Shown here one piece after another: positions 47,593 to 57,692 of a stretch of 64,000 nt of DNA (within the stretch, counting starts at the first letter, position 1; each line of letters starts with the position of its first letter). Both the position numbers and the translations under genes were made by a program. This stretch comes from Wolfiporia cocos (Eukaryota > Basidiomycota > Agaricomycetes > Polyporales > Phaeolaceae): positions 2,170,001 through 2,234,000 of the forward strand of contig JACCLO010000001.1 in NCBI GenBank assembly GCA_029448655.1. Reading direction: 5' to 3'. The notes under the pieces were generated by a model. The model worked only from the letters and a program-made list of their open reading frames with translations. It had not been told where the DNA came from and did not search any database.

Positions 47593-48600
47593 GAGAAACG
47601 AAGTTTCCCAGTGATACGTCCAAGAACAGGAATAGAAGGGGTTATGTAAGGTAGGGTAGTGGACTCCTTTTCAGGAGCAAAGAAGGTGTACTACGGGGCA
47701 TAATTACTCTTATGTTGCGCGCAAACCCTGTGCCGAGACGGCGCGGATATTCGCATGACCCTAACGGTCAGAGGCGCCGACTCCAGGGGTAGAGTTGCTG
47801 ACTGCCAGGCCGGTTCCTGGGTCAGATGATTGGGATTCGGATACACGACACCGCCCCGGAGGGACGGTGCCGGAAAGTGGCTGGGATTTTACATCCCTTA
47901 GCCTGTCCATGCTTCAACAATGAGGTTGCCGTCTGTAGCCACATGGGTGTCACATCAGGGCTAAAAAACCACTGTCGATCTAAGATCGCGAGACAGCAGC
48001 GCTCCACATCCCGAAGGAGTGGGCCACGCGCTTCTCTTCCAATGGGGCCCCAAATCCGTTTGACCCATGCTCGCACGCCGAGCTGCCCGGAGGACTTATG
48101 CTATTGGCTACCGCGAGTGACCTATGGCAGGGTGATTTTTTACGTCACCCCCCTCACTGCTTTTCCCATAACGGGTTCAAAGCAGGTCCCTTACGCCTGG
48201 GAGGCGGCTTTGGAAAATTCCCATGCCATCATAATGATGACCCTGTGGATAGTGATGGGGCGCTGAACAACGCTTGCCATGACAGGGGGTTGGGCGCACA
48301 CAGGCAGACCGTCCCCTTTTCTCCACAGGCGGGTCTTAACCGCGCATAGTCCAAGCTTGTCAGCGAGGACCATGTCTCCTTGACCCTGGAGTCCGGGTTA
48401 GGTAGACCTCCTGCCTAGAAAGGCGGTGTGGCTTCCCTGGTTGCCAATCCTCTGCCGAGGATGGCGATGTATCCCCCAGATCTCAACTATCACCCCAATC
48501 GCCTTGTCAGGCAGAAAGGGATGTGCGCAGCAACGAGCAATATACCCCTGTAGGATAGAAACCCAGGCCCAAGCGCAAGCGCAAGGGCGGGGGTAGGGGG
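47593..48600 (-). other. Element 1 untranslated leader
   Basis: About 1 kb between the PBS and ORF0. It holds only short frames and many CCCC/GGGG strings that could form structure. Packaging or translation signals would be expected here, but I cannot identify them. Confidence 0.5.
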
Positions 48601-48611
48601 AGATTTGTTCT
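48601..48611 (-). other. Element 1 primer-binding site (self-complementary type)
   Basis: Two bases inside the 5' LTR the minus strand reads AGAACAAATCT. It does not start with TGG as a tRNA-primed site usually does. It is the exact complement of AGATTTGTTCT inside the LTR at 48737-48747. Confidence 0.72.
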
Positions 48612-48613
48612 TA

Positions 48614-49314
48614 TGACACAGACTAGACTGTGGGACTCACACTTATAACCTTGTAGGCGACTTGAAGGAGTTGCAGAAGGTTGGTGAGGAGACTAGTGGG
48701 CGCAAGCAGGAATGTTATGTAACTGTGCGAATGCAGAGAACAAATCTAAGGCTTATCCGCAGTGATAGCCCTACTTATATACATGCTTTGTTTGGTTACC
48801 GGTAAGGGAGCCAAACATGAAGGTGGTCTGTGCGCAGACATAACTAATATGGTTAAGTCGTAAACTACAATAGACCATGTGCGCCGGTAATGGCCGCACC
48901 AGTAAGATCGTTTTGTTTGGACCGTAGGTCCATGTTGTGGAAGTGGCTGTAGCTACGTTAGTAAGCCATGCACGTGATTCTTATATTCCGGTATCGGGAT
49001 ATGAGTAATCATAAGGGCATTGGCATGTGATAACGAGCGGGCCGCTTATCCAATTGTGTTGACATAGCCCGGTATCGGGATATGAGTGAGGTGCGTGACA
49101 CCGGAGGTTAGTCCGCTGAGTCATTGACGCGTACAAGCGTGTTATGTACGTGTTATTATGACAAGTGGACGTATACCGCGTTGTGTACGTGTTGTTTGGT
49201 TGCGTGTACGTGTAGACGGGCGCTTAGCAGCGTAAATGTCTACAAGGTCGTAGAAATACCAGATAAATAGGTAAAAATACGGGAAAAATAGTGGCATGTC
49301 CCAAATCTGTGACA
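48614..49314 (-). repeat. Element 1 5' LTR with promoter
   Basis: 701 bp, identical by eye to 39328-40028. On the minus strand a TATATAA box (48775-48781) lies about 34 nt upstream of AGATTTGTTCT (48737-48747), the probable transcript start and self-primer. Confidence 0.92.
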
Positions 49315-49319
49315 TTACG

Positions 49320-50010
49320 GGTCGAATACCCGTTCGTATATTCGAGTCGTGAATATAGATCGTTCTTCTGCACGTAGGCACGTCGCCGTATGCAAGGCAA
49401 ATACTCGTTAGATGCCTTCGGGTCCTAAGTGAAGTCCTTAGGAGATCGGTTAATATCCAATATGCGTTAGAGGATATAATCTGTTCAGGTGCGAGTCGAA
49501 ATAGAATATAAGACTCGCCTAAGTCCGAGAAGTCAGTGTGCACTTCGAGGACTTAGTCGTTTGGTTGCTTGAGTGAGAAATACTGAGCGTAGTTTCCTAC
49601 GTTTGAGAACGAGTATAAGACTTCTTGTTTATACAACCTGAAGAGCCTCGACGGTAAGTACATGAGTTTTTATACTACGCTAGGTTTCAGGGGTCAAGTC
49701 TGTCCCAGATGCCACCGATACTATCTACGCTATAGTCCCAAACGTTTGATAAGTATGGAGTGATATATCTGAGACGATAGATAGGAATGATGGCGGTTGA
49801 ACGCCATCTGTCAGCTAATAAACGATGAACATGAAACGGTGGCAGGGTTGGATCTGCCAAAGATGAAACGAGCCCTACAGACTAGTACAACTGGGGATGC
49901 GCCCAGTAAGATCACGAGTAGCCAGGGGGCTGGTTGCGCAACAAGTCCCTGTATCGTATTCGCCCGGTGGTGAGTTCTGTCGATATTCAAAAAATCAAAA
50001 TAACCGTAAC
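49320..50010 (-). repeat. Element 2 3' LTR (main part)
   Basis: 691 bp; the outer seven bases TGTTACG are at 39321-39327 on the far side of element 1. Compared with 56986-57692 it has many substitutions and a 9-bp gap at 49637/49638 where the other LTR has AAGGTCGAG, the start of R. Confidence 0.9.
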
Positions 50011-50023
50011 ATCAGCTCCCCCC
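50011..50023 (-). other. Element 2 polypurine tract
   Basis: The minus strand reads GGGGGGAGCTGA directly before the 3' LTR. Confidence 0.7.
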
Positions 50024-50065
50024 TAGGCATTTGTCAGCCTTGACGAATTTTCCAAGTTCCCCTCT

Positions 50066-51130
50066 TCAGAGTGCCTCGGCGTCCTGTTCGTTGTAGATGT
50101 TGCCGTTCCCGCTGAGGGACGGGGTCGTAGGAGTTCGCCATACGAAGTGTTGGCGGCATTCATTCTGTCGATGACCTGGTTGATTGAGCCCACAAGCTCT
50201 GCAAATATAATCGGGGCAGTCGAGGATCCAGTGGTTAGCGGAACCACATTGTCGACACGGCTGCTCGGGTGAGGGCCTCGCTGGTACCCGTAGGGAAGGG
50301 ATATCGCGGAGGTATTCGTTATGTTGGTACCTCCAGTGGTGTGCGGCTCGGTGGAGGTTTCGTGCGGCCCATGTTGGTAGGGAGGCGGTGTCTCGTTCGT
50401 GCTCCCTCGCACCTCGCTCAAACTCCTCGCGGGTAATACTCTGCACTGAAGGAGATCGTCGAATAGGCGGCGTGCTATTTGCTCTTCGCTGTCGCGCTGG
50501 GGTAGCCCTAGGGCTCGTCGGGCGTGCAGGTGGTTCACGTCTCCCATTGCCTCCCATACCAGAAATACGTGGCATCGGGTCTCTAACTCCTGTTCGGCGG
50601 GCCCTCTGAGTCTCGGTAGGCAACGGAAATAATACTCTATCGCCCTCCATAAAATCAAACGGCCTTGCAACTCGGCGTCGTTCGTCGGGGGTGAAAAAGC
50701 GGGCGGGTCGCGGTGTGTATTCGGGTCGACTGGGAGTAGTGTGCTCGCGATCCTCGAAGTCGTTGAGTGCATGTTGTAGTCGGGCCGTCGTGGTGGCGGC
50801 CAGTCGGTCGATAAGTCTGTCGGTGAGTAGCTCGAGTCCCTCTCTCTGCGCTCTGATCTGCCCCTCCATTCGGACGAGGTCCTCGGTGATATTCTGGTAC
50901 GAGCTGTAGATATGGGTGAGGTCCTGTGCGATGTCGAAGAGGGCCGTCCAGCCATCAGCCCGGCCAGCAAAAGGTCCCTCGGCCCTGTACCAGAGGAGGG
51001 CGTGTCTGATCTGCAGATGTTGGGGGGAGTGCCTCCTCGGCGGCGTACCTCTCGGTCGTCCTTCCCGGCGACCCGTGTCGCTGTGGGGGGTCGTGGCGCG
51101 ACGAGGGAGTTGGTGGCGAGTCGTCAACAT
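50066..51130 (-). CDS. Element 2 ORF3: post-pol double zinc-knuckle protein, unknown
   Basis: The ATG at 51128-51130 overlaps the pol stop in the string ATGTTGA, a layout suited to termination-reinitiation. The frame gives 354 residues. The N-terminal 60 are Arg/Pro/His-rich. Residues about 61-110 form a helical block (WTALFDIAQDLTHIYSSYQN, then EDLVRMEGQ). The middle is Arg/Pro/Thr-rich. Two zinc knuckles close the protein: CRQCGSANHWILDC (about 292-305, CX2CX4HX4C) and CRACGLNQPGHRQNEC (about 310-325, CX2CX6HX4C). No signal peptide or membrane helix is seen, so it is not an env protein. A homologous block lies in element 3 (63583-64000). It might be a nucleic-acid chaperone or regulator; function unknown. 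Confidence 0.72.
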   Translation of the reverse strand: MLTTRHQLPRRATTPHSDTGRREGRPRGTPPRRHSPQHLQIRHALLWYRAEGPFAGRADGWTALFDIAQDLTHIYSSYQNITEDLVRMEGQIRAQREGLELLTDRLIDRLAATTTARLQHALNDFEDREHTTPSRPEYTPRPARFFTPDERRRVARPFDFMEGDRVLFPLPTETQRARRTGVRDPMPRISGMGGNGRREPPARPTSPRATPARQRRANSTPPIRRSPSVQSITREEFERGAREHERDTASLPTWAARNLHRAAHHWRYQHNEYLRDIPSLRVPARPSPEQPCRQCGSANHWILDCPDYICRACGLNQPGHRQNECRQHFVWRTPTTPSLSGNGNIYNEQDAEAL

Positions 51131-54100
51131 ACTATTACTGTTCGGTTTTCGAGTGTCGGGGTTGTTCTGACTCTCGTCCTGTGGTAGTCTTTTATCATCT
51201 CCTTGGAGTGCTCCAAGTTCGCCTCGTCTTCCCATGAGTTGTCGGCCGTGGCATAGCCTTTCCATTTGACAAAGTACTGATGCTTCTTTCCTCGCCATCT
51301 GTCAGCCAAGATGGCTTCGACTTCGTATTCCTCCTGTCCCTTGATGATATCAGGTGGCGGCCGTAGGTAATTGGGTCCGTGCACCCTTGTTTCTTTAAAT
51401 GGTTTTAGTAAGGCAGCGTGGAATACCGGATGAATTTTCCAGTTCGCCGGTAGCTGCAACCGGTATGTCGTGGGTCCCATCTTTTCTGTGATAGTGAAGG
51501 GTCCTTCCCTTTTTGGTGCCAGCTTGTTAGATTCGTAGGGGATAGTTAGGTTCTTTGCGTCGAGCCAGACCTTATCCCCTTTCTCGAGCTTCGGCAGTTC
51601 TCTGAGGAATCGCCCTGCCATTCTTTTCTGGGCTAATTCATGCGCGATGAATGCCATCTTTTGCGCCTCTTTGATCTTCTTGATCCTGTCGACAGCTGCC
51701 GGGACGTTCCCTACTCGGTCATAATCTGGGAATCCCCTCGGGACGTATCCTAGGATTATTTCGAGTGGCGCTGGCCGGTTTTCGGTTCGTCTGGTGTTGT
51801 GCGCAAATTCGACGTCCGGCAGTCGCTGTACCCATTGGAATGGATCGTTCATGCAATAGATGCGAAGGTATACTTCGATCTGTTGATTCATTCTTTCGGT
51901 TTGTCCGTCGGTCTGTGGATGGTACGCTGTACTCATCGCTGACTCTGTCCCTTGCAGTTGGCACAGCCCCTTGAAGAGCTTTGATGCGAACTGCGGTCCT
52001 CTGTCTGAAATGATCTTTCGGGGGATGCCGTACTGTGAATATATCTTTCGATGGAATATCTCCGCTGCCCCTTCGCTCGTGATCGTTTTGTCGCATGGGG
52101 TGAGAGAGATGGCCTTGGATAGGCCATGGTCGACAATCACCATCATGGAGTCATACTTTCCGACTCTTGGCAGGTCGGTGACAAAATCAACCGAGCACTG
52201 TGAGAAGGGAAGGGCGTCTTCTCGTGTCGGTATTGGCTGCAAGGGGGGTTTCAGCGGATTCCTATCAGGTTTCATCTGTTGACAGATTGCACAGCCCCGG
52301 ACGTATTCCGCTATCATTGTTCTCATGTCGGGCCACCAAAAGTGGGTCGTTAACCTGTACTGTTGTACCCCAGATCCCAGGGTGTCCGGCCGGGATCGTG
52401 TCGTGGTATTTTGAGATGACGTCCCGTCGAAGGCCCTCGTCCCTTGGCACGTACATCCTGTCCCTGTAGAGCAGTATCCCATCCGTTTGTTGCCATTCAT
52501 CTGCGGTGGTTCTCGCGGGGAATTCGCCTGTGCCCCCTAGAGCGCGGATCGCCTGTTCCGCAGATTCATCTCGATCGTTGGCGTTCTTGATTCGATCGAT
52601 AATCGGGATCTGGATTGCGTGGACGACGAGTTCGTCTGGAATCATGGTGATTCCCTCGTTGTCTTCGTTGCTTTCATCCAGGTGGTACAACCTGGAAAGC
52701 GTGTCGGCCATGACTAGTTTCCTTCCGGGGACGTGCTGCAATTTCAGGTCGAATTGCGAAAGGAAGAGATGCCATCTCGCTTGTCGCCAATTTAGGCGCT
52801 GTGCGCTTCTCCAGTACGTCAGGTTCTGATGATCACTTCGGATCAAGATCCGATGCGGTGCTCCTTCTAACAGGTGCCGCCATTCTTCTAGTGCTCGGAC
52901 TATTCCGAGTAGTTCGCGATCGTAGATTTCGTAGTTTCGTTCTGTGGATGTCAGGGATTGTGAGAGATATCCCACTGGCCGTTCACGCCCTGTTTCGTCT
53001 GTCTGTTTTAGCACTGCCCCCGTGGCGAACTGAGATGCGTCTGTTTCGAGGATGAATGGTTTCTCCTTGTCTGGCGTTCCTAGTGCGGGCGCCGCTGTGA
53101 ATGCCTGTTTCATGAAGTTGAACGCTTTTTGTTCTTTATCCGTCCACTGGAATCCTGTTCCTGTGACCGTTTTCGTGAGATCTACCAGGGGTCGGGCGTG
53201 CGTTGAGTAATGATCAATAAATTTCCGATAGAAGTTTGCAAATCCTAGGAAGGATCTGACTTCCTTGAGATTTCGGGGAGTCGGCCATTCTTTAATCCCA
53301 TTGAGTTTCGCTGGGTCCATCTGGATGTTTCCTGGGGTGATGACTAGTCCTAGAAATTCGACTCTGTCGACACCGAAGGCGCACTTCTCGGGTTTCACAA
53401 AGAGATGGTTATCCACTAATCTCTGAAGGATCTGCCGTTCCCGTTCCTTGTGTGTTTTCTCGTCTTCTGAGAAAATGAGGATATCGTCCATGTAAACAAG
53501 CACCCATCCTTCGAGGATTTCTTCTTTCAGGATTTCGTTCATCATTGCCTGAAAGGTCCCGGGTGCATTGCACATTCCGAAAAACATAACCGTGGGTTCG
53601 TACAACCCTCGGTTTGTTTTGAAGGCCGCTTTCCATTCGTCTCCTTTCTTGATTCGCACGTTGTTGTATCCCGCTCTAAGGTCCATTTTCGTGAAAATCT
53701 TCGCTCCTTTTAGCTTTTCCAGGAGCTCTGAGATTAGTGGCAAGGGATAGACGTTCTTTATCGTCCCTTCGTTCAGATATCGATAATCTTGACAGGGTCG
53801 CAGGCCACTGTCTTTCTTTGGGACGAAAAAGAATGGTGACGCCATCGGGGATTTCGAAGGGACTATGAATCCCTTGGCCAAGTTTTCTTTTAGGAATTCG
53901 TCCAGCGCCTGCTGCTCTTTAGGCGAGAGTGCGTAGACTTTGCAGTCTTTTGGCACGAAGTCGGGTTTTAATTCGATTGCGTGGTCCCATGGTCTCGATG
54001 GGGGGAACGCTGCTGCGGACTCCTTACTGAACACCTTGGCGAAATCTAGTAGGTGTTTGGGGACCATTTCTTCAATCGTTCGTTCTGGTTCGGGGGTTCT

Positions 54101-55165
54101 CTGTGCGAATTCCTGGGATTTCGTCAGCACTTTCCGGACAGCGTTTATGATTTGTATCTTTGTTCGGAACTTCTTTCGCGTCTCCCCTTTCTTCCCTATG
54201 ATCCTAGGGTTATCTTTCACGAAGCGTCGGATTGCTTCATACTCCTCGGGAGTATAGAGCCGCCGCGCTGTTTCTTCCGGTTGGTCCGTGGATCCAAACC
54301 CTTTCTCCCCTCGTTCTGTTTCATCTAGGTCTTCGACTTCTAAGATGTCGGGGGTGAGGTGTCGTTCAAAAATTATCTGGGCTATTCGCATGCCCGGGAT
54401 AATTCTATGCGCTTTGTCTGAGTAGTTGAAGACGATGGCTCCGACGTCTCCTCGGTAGTCCGAGTCTATGATTCCGGCTTGGACTACCAGTCCGTGTCTA
54501 AGGGTGTTGCCTGATCGTCCGGCCAGCCTTCCATATGATCCCTTCGGGATCTTCATTTTTACTCCCGTGGAGACAAGTTTCCATCCTCCAGCGGGAATCT
54601 CGGTTTCTTCTGCGGCGTATAGGTCATACCCTGCCGCTTCTTGGGTCCCCCTTGTTGGAATTTTCCCTTCTGGGGCGACTACCATCTCCACCGTATCCAT
54701 TCGGATCGTGGCTTCTTGTTTCTTTTCTTCTGCCCCTAGTATTGATCGTACATCGACTGTTTGGTCCTTCCAGTCGATTGTGGGGTTTTCGTCTTTTAGC
54801 CATCCATACCCGAGAATCATATTCTCTGTTCCGATTGATCCTACTAGGAATCGGACTTTTCGTGTTTTCTGGGTTTTCGGATATCGTAGGAGTATGGTGG
54901 CTTCCCGGTCTATTCGTCCATCTTTGTTTTCTGTTCCGTCAACATTTTTGACGATGATCGGGTTCTTTAAAGGTTGCGTGGGCACCTTGTATTTTTCTAC
55001 CACTCTGCTGTGGATCAGGTTCGACATTGCCCCTGAGTCGATTAGTGCATTGCACTTCACGGGTTTTGCCAACGTCATGATTACCGGGATGAAGAGGGAT
55101 CGATTCTTCTCGAACGAGGTAATTACATGCGCTGCTTTCTCGGAGGGTAAGACCGTGGGCTTCCC
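51124..55165 (-). pseudogene. Element 2 Pol: protease, dUTPase, RT, RNase H, integrase, chromodomain (frameshifted)
   Basis: The frame is open upstream of the ATG at 55078, so Pol probably begins by -1 frameshift from gag (LFIPVIMTLAKP precedes the protease). Numbering from that ATG: protease NALIDSGAMSNLI (10-22); dUTPase about 137-265 (54284-54670) with AAGYDLYAAE, GRLAGRSG, GIIDSDYRGDVG, GMRIAQIIF and RGEKGFGSTD. RT follows with the YMDD active site (529-532) and RNase H (FILETDASQFATGAVL). Within the integrase finger, after AGHPGIWG, an extra G in the run at 52368-52371 shifts the frame. Integrase then continues (HFWWPDM, CAICQQMK, IISDRGPQFASKLF) and a chromodomain ends it (EYEVEAILADRW to NSWEDEANLEHSKEM). 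One indel separates it from an open frame. Confidence 0.9.
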
Positions 55166-55167
55166 TC

Positions 55168-56951
55168 CTAGGCAAAATCCTGTTCTTCTACGAGCCTTGC
55201 TAGGAGCTCGGGGTTCTTGGCTTTCAGGGCTCTTATTGCTGTGACCGCTCTGTTAGCGGTAATGTATTCAGTCTCTTCTTCAGAGACTTCTTCGATGCGA
55301 GCTTCTTGCTCGGCTTCTTCTTCTTCGGTCTTTCGAGTAGTCCGCCTAGGGCGGGCTGGCTTCCTCGGCCTCTTCGGGCAGTTTCGCGACATATGCCCTG
55401 GCTGATGACAGATGAAGCATTTTCCCTTCTTGATGTGATCGTCCCTTTCCTGGGTGGTCATTTGATCTACATCCATCGCATTCGGATCTTTCGGTGCGGT
55501 TGTCTGTGGAGCACTAGTACGTCCGTTATTCTGGTTCGAGGCTTGCCAACCCTTTTTCTTGACAAACGGTTTGTCCCGTTTCAAGAATATCTTGTATGTG
55601 TTTTCGTAGTACGAGGCGGTGGACTGCCACTCATCAATGGTCGCTGGTAGCGGCCGAACACCGATGATGTATCGGGTCGTGTGTTCCGGTAACCCTTTCT
55701 CGAAGAGGGTTATGAGCAGCGCATTTCCATCTGCGCTGTATCGATCGTACTGGGCTTTTCCAGCCAAGTTGTTGAACTCGGTGATATAATCATCGATGTC
55801 CTTCCTGTCCTGGGTTACGTCCAGGATTTTCTTCCGCGCCTTCTGTACCTCTTCGATGGCTCCGAAGGCTTTTTGGAAGTCTGCATCAAACTGTGCAAGA
55901 CTAGGCGGGAAGAATCGTTTCGTCTGGGGGTTTGTATAAACCCGGTGATAATTCTGTTTCCATTGGCCCGTTTTCCCCTTGTTCGAAATATAAGAGAGGA
56001 TAAAGATCACCCTCTGTACGTCGTTCTGGAATGATGTTTCGTACATCGTAAACCAGGAATTGCATTGGTTTATGAAGTTCTGCATGTCAGATCGTTCCCC
56101 GTCGAATACGTCTGGGGGATTGATCTTTATCCTTGGGGGTCGGTAATACGGGTTCGGCGCCGGAGGTTGAGGCTGCGGCGCATTCGGTGGTGGAGGCCAT
56201 CCCGGGGGTCCTCCTCCTCCCGGGTATCCTCCGCCCGGGTTTCCTGGGTTTCCTCCGGGGTTCCCTGGATTCCCTCCAGGGTTTCCTCCTCCGGGGTTCG
56301 CGGGGGTTCCTCTTGCGGAGGTTCGTCCAAATAGGCCTGAAGGCCATGTTCCTGGGTTTGTCGTTCCCATTCCTCCGCTTGGGCTAGTCCAAGACGGATT
56401 TCCTCCGCTACCCATTCCGGGTGCATTCTGTGGGGGGTTTCCAAAGAGGTCTGTTCCTCCAGCCATAGACCCAATCCCACCCTGCGCAAAAGCAGATATA
56501 AATCCTGGAGGTTCCTGTCCTCCGGTCTGGCTGTTATCTGTTCCTGTAAGATTTCCAGGATTTCTCCCATCATCTCCGATGCGCTCAATTCCTGCCATTC
56601 CTGTGGCGCCTGAAGGCTGATTCGTATTTCCATCAGGCATCGGAGGTTCTGTTGATGGTTCCGTTTTCGGTCAACAGTTCGCAGGTTGACATCGGAGGGA
56701 TTTCTCCGAATCGTTCGAACTGCTTCACGCGTTATTTCCCAAGCGGTCGTTCCTGCGGAGGGGTATACTTGTACCCACTTCGATGCCCTATCTTCTCTGG
56801 GGACGACAACAATTCCTCCGCGGTTACGGAAGGCTCCAATGGTGTCAGTCCACTCGTATTGGTTGAGTCTGTAGACTCCCTGAATGTCCTCGGGCAAGAG
56901 TTCAATCAGTCGTGCAGGGAATTCTGGTCCAAATATCATATGCCCTTGCAC
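55168..56951 (-). pseudogene. Element 2 Gag (two overlapping frames)
   Basis: The frame from ATG 56951 (FPARLIELLPEDIQGVYRLN, GGIVVVPREDRASKWVQVYP) runs to 56127. A second frame starting at 56640 carries the Gly/Pro-rich region (repeated NPGG), the capsid region (FDGERSDMQNFINQCNSWFT, FDADFQKAFGAIEEVQKARK, YITEFNNLAGKAQYDRYS) and a zinc knuckle CFICHQPGHMSRNC, ending at 55168. In element 3 the same blocks lie in one frame, so here an indel near the AAAA run at about 56666 probably split the gene. Programmed shifting is less likely. Pol is in the -1 frame relative to gag. Confidence 0.82.
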
Positions 56952-56973
56952 CGTGGTAGGTGAGGGAGTGATA

Positions 56974-56984
56974 AGCTCGACCTT
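56974..56984 (-). other. Element 2 primer-binding site (self-complementary type)
   Basis: One base after the 5' LTR the minus strand reads AAGGTCGAGCT, the exact complement of AGCTCGACCTT in the LTR (57310-57320). There is no TGG start as for tRNA primers. Confidence 0.72.
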
Positions 56985-56985
56985 C

Positions 56986-57692
56986 TGTTACGGGTCGAAT
57001 ACCCGTTCGTATATTCGAGTCGCGAATATAGATCGTTCTTCTGCACGTAGGCACGTCGCCGTATGCAAGGCAAATACTCGTTAGATGCCTTCGGGTCCTA
57101 AGTGAAGTCCTTAGGAGATCGGTTAATATCCAATACGCGTTAGAGGATATAATCTGTTCAGGTGCGAGTCGAATAGAATATAAGACTCGCCTAAGTCCGA
57201 GAAGTCAATGTGCACTTTGAGGACTTAGTCGTTCGGTTGCTCGAATGAGAAATACTGAGCGTAGTTTCCTACGTTTGAGAATGAGTATAAGACTTCTTGT
57301 TTATACAACAAGGTCGAGCTGAAGAGCCTCGACAGTAAGTACATAAGTTTATATACTACGTTGGGTTTTAGGGGTCAAGCCAGTCCCAGATGTCACCGAT
57401 ACTATCTACGCTATAGTCCCAAACGTTTGATAAGTATGGAGTGATATATCTGAGACGATAGATAGGAATGATGGCGGTTGAACGCCATCTGTCAGCTAAT
57501 AAACGATGAACATGAAACGGTGGCAGGGTTGGATCTGCCAAAGATGAAACGAGCCCTACAGACTAGTACAACTGGGGATGCGCCCAGTAAGATCACGAGT
57601 AGCCAGGGGGCTGGTTGCGCAACAAGTCCCTGTATCGTATTCGCCCGGTGGTGAGTTCTGTCGGTATTCAATAAATCAAAATAACCGTAACA
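56986..57692 (-). repeat. Element 2 5' LTR with promoter
   Basis: 707 bp, TGTTACGG...CCGTAACA. On the minus strand a TATATAAA box lies near 57348-57355, about 35 nt upstream of AGCTCGACCTT (57310-57320). The U5 end has two inverted repeats, ATATTCG/CGAATAT and CGGGT/ACCCG. Confidence 0.9.

Larger units (their letters stand above)
39328..49314 (-). mobile_element. Element 1: young Ty3/gypsy chromovirus with C-terminal dUTPase and ORF0
   Basis: 9,987 bp bounded by two 701-bp LTRs that I could align base for base without a mismatch, and by the TSD TTACG. On the minus strand the order is 5' LTR (48614-49314), PBS, about 1-kb leader, ORF0, gag, pol with the dUTPase at its end, polypurine tract, 3' LTR (39328-40028). 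Identical LTRs mean recent insertion. Pol is open over 1,511 codons, but gag has one in-frame TGA, so this copy may depend on a helper or on readthrough. Confidence 0.93.
39321..57692 (-). mobile_element. Element 2: Ty3/gypsy chromovirus with PR-dUTPase-RT-RH-IN-chromodomain and ORF3
   Basis: The element runs on the minus strand. Its 5' LTR is 56986-57692; its 3' LTR is 39321-39327 plus 49320-50010, split by element 1. Without element 1 it is about 8.4 kb. Order (minus): LTR, PBS, gag, pol, ORF3, polypurine tract, LTR. The ends are TGTTACGG and CCGTAACA, with the TSD GCTTC on both sides. The two LTRs differ at roughly 20 or more positions of about 700, so it is clearly older than element 1. 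Gag and pol carry frameshifts. The chromodomain suggests targeting to heterochromatin, as in other chromoviruses. Confidence 0.9.

Noticed and set aside
50023..50970. 315-codon minus-strand frame overlapping ORF3
   Set aside because: ORF3 has zinc knuckles and a homologue in element 3; this frame has neither and shifts relative to both.
50066..51130. ORF3 as an envelope gene
   Set aside because: The position fits, but there is no signal peptide, membrane helix or fusion-peptide-like segment, and it ends in zinc knuckles.
50023..56951. Elements 1 and 2 as one element
   Set aside because: Their LTRs, PBS sequences, gag-pol frame relation and dUTPase positions all differ, and each has its own TSD.
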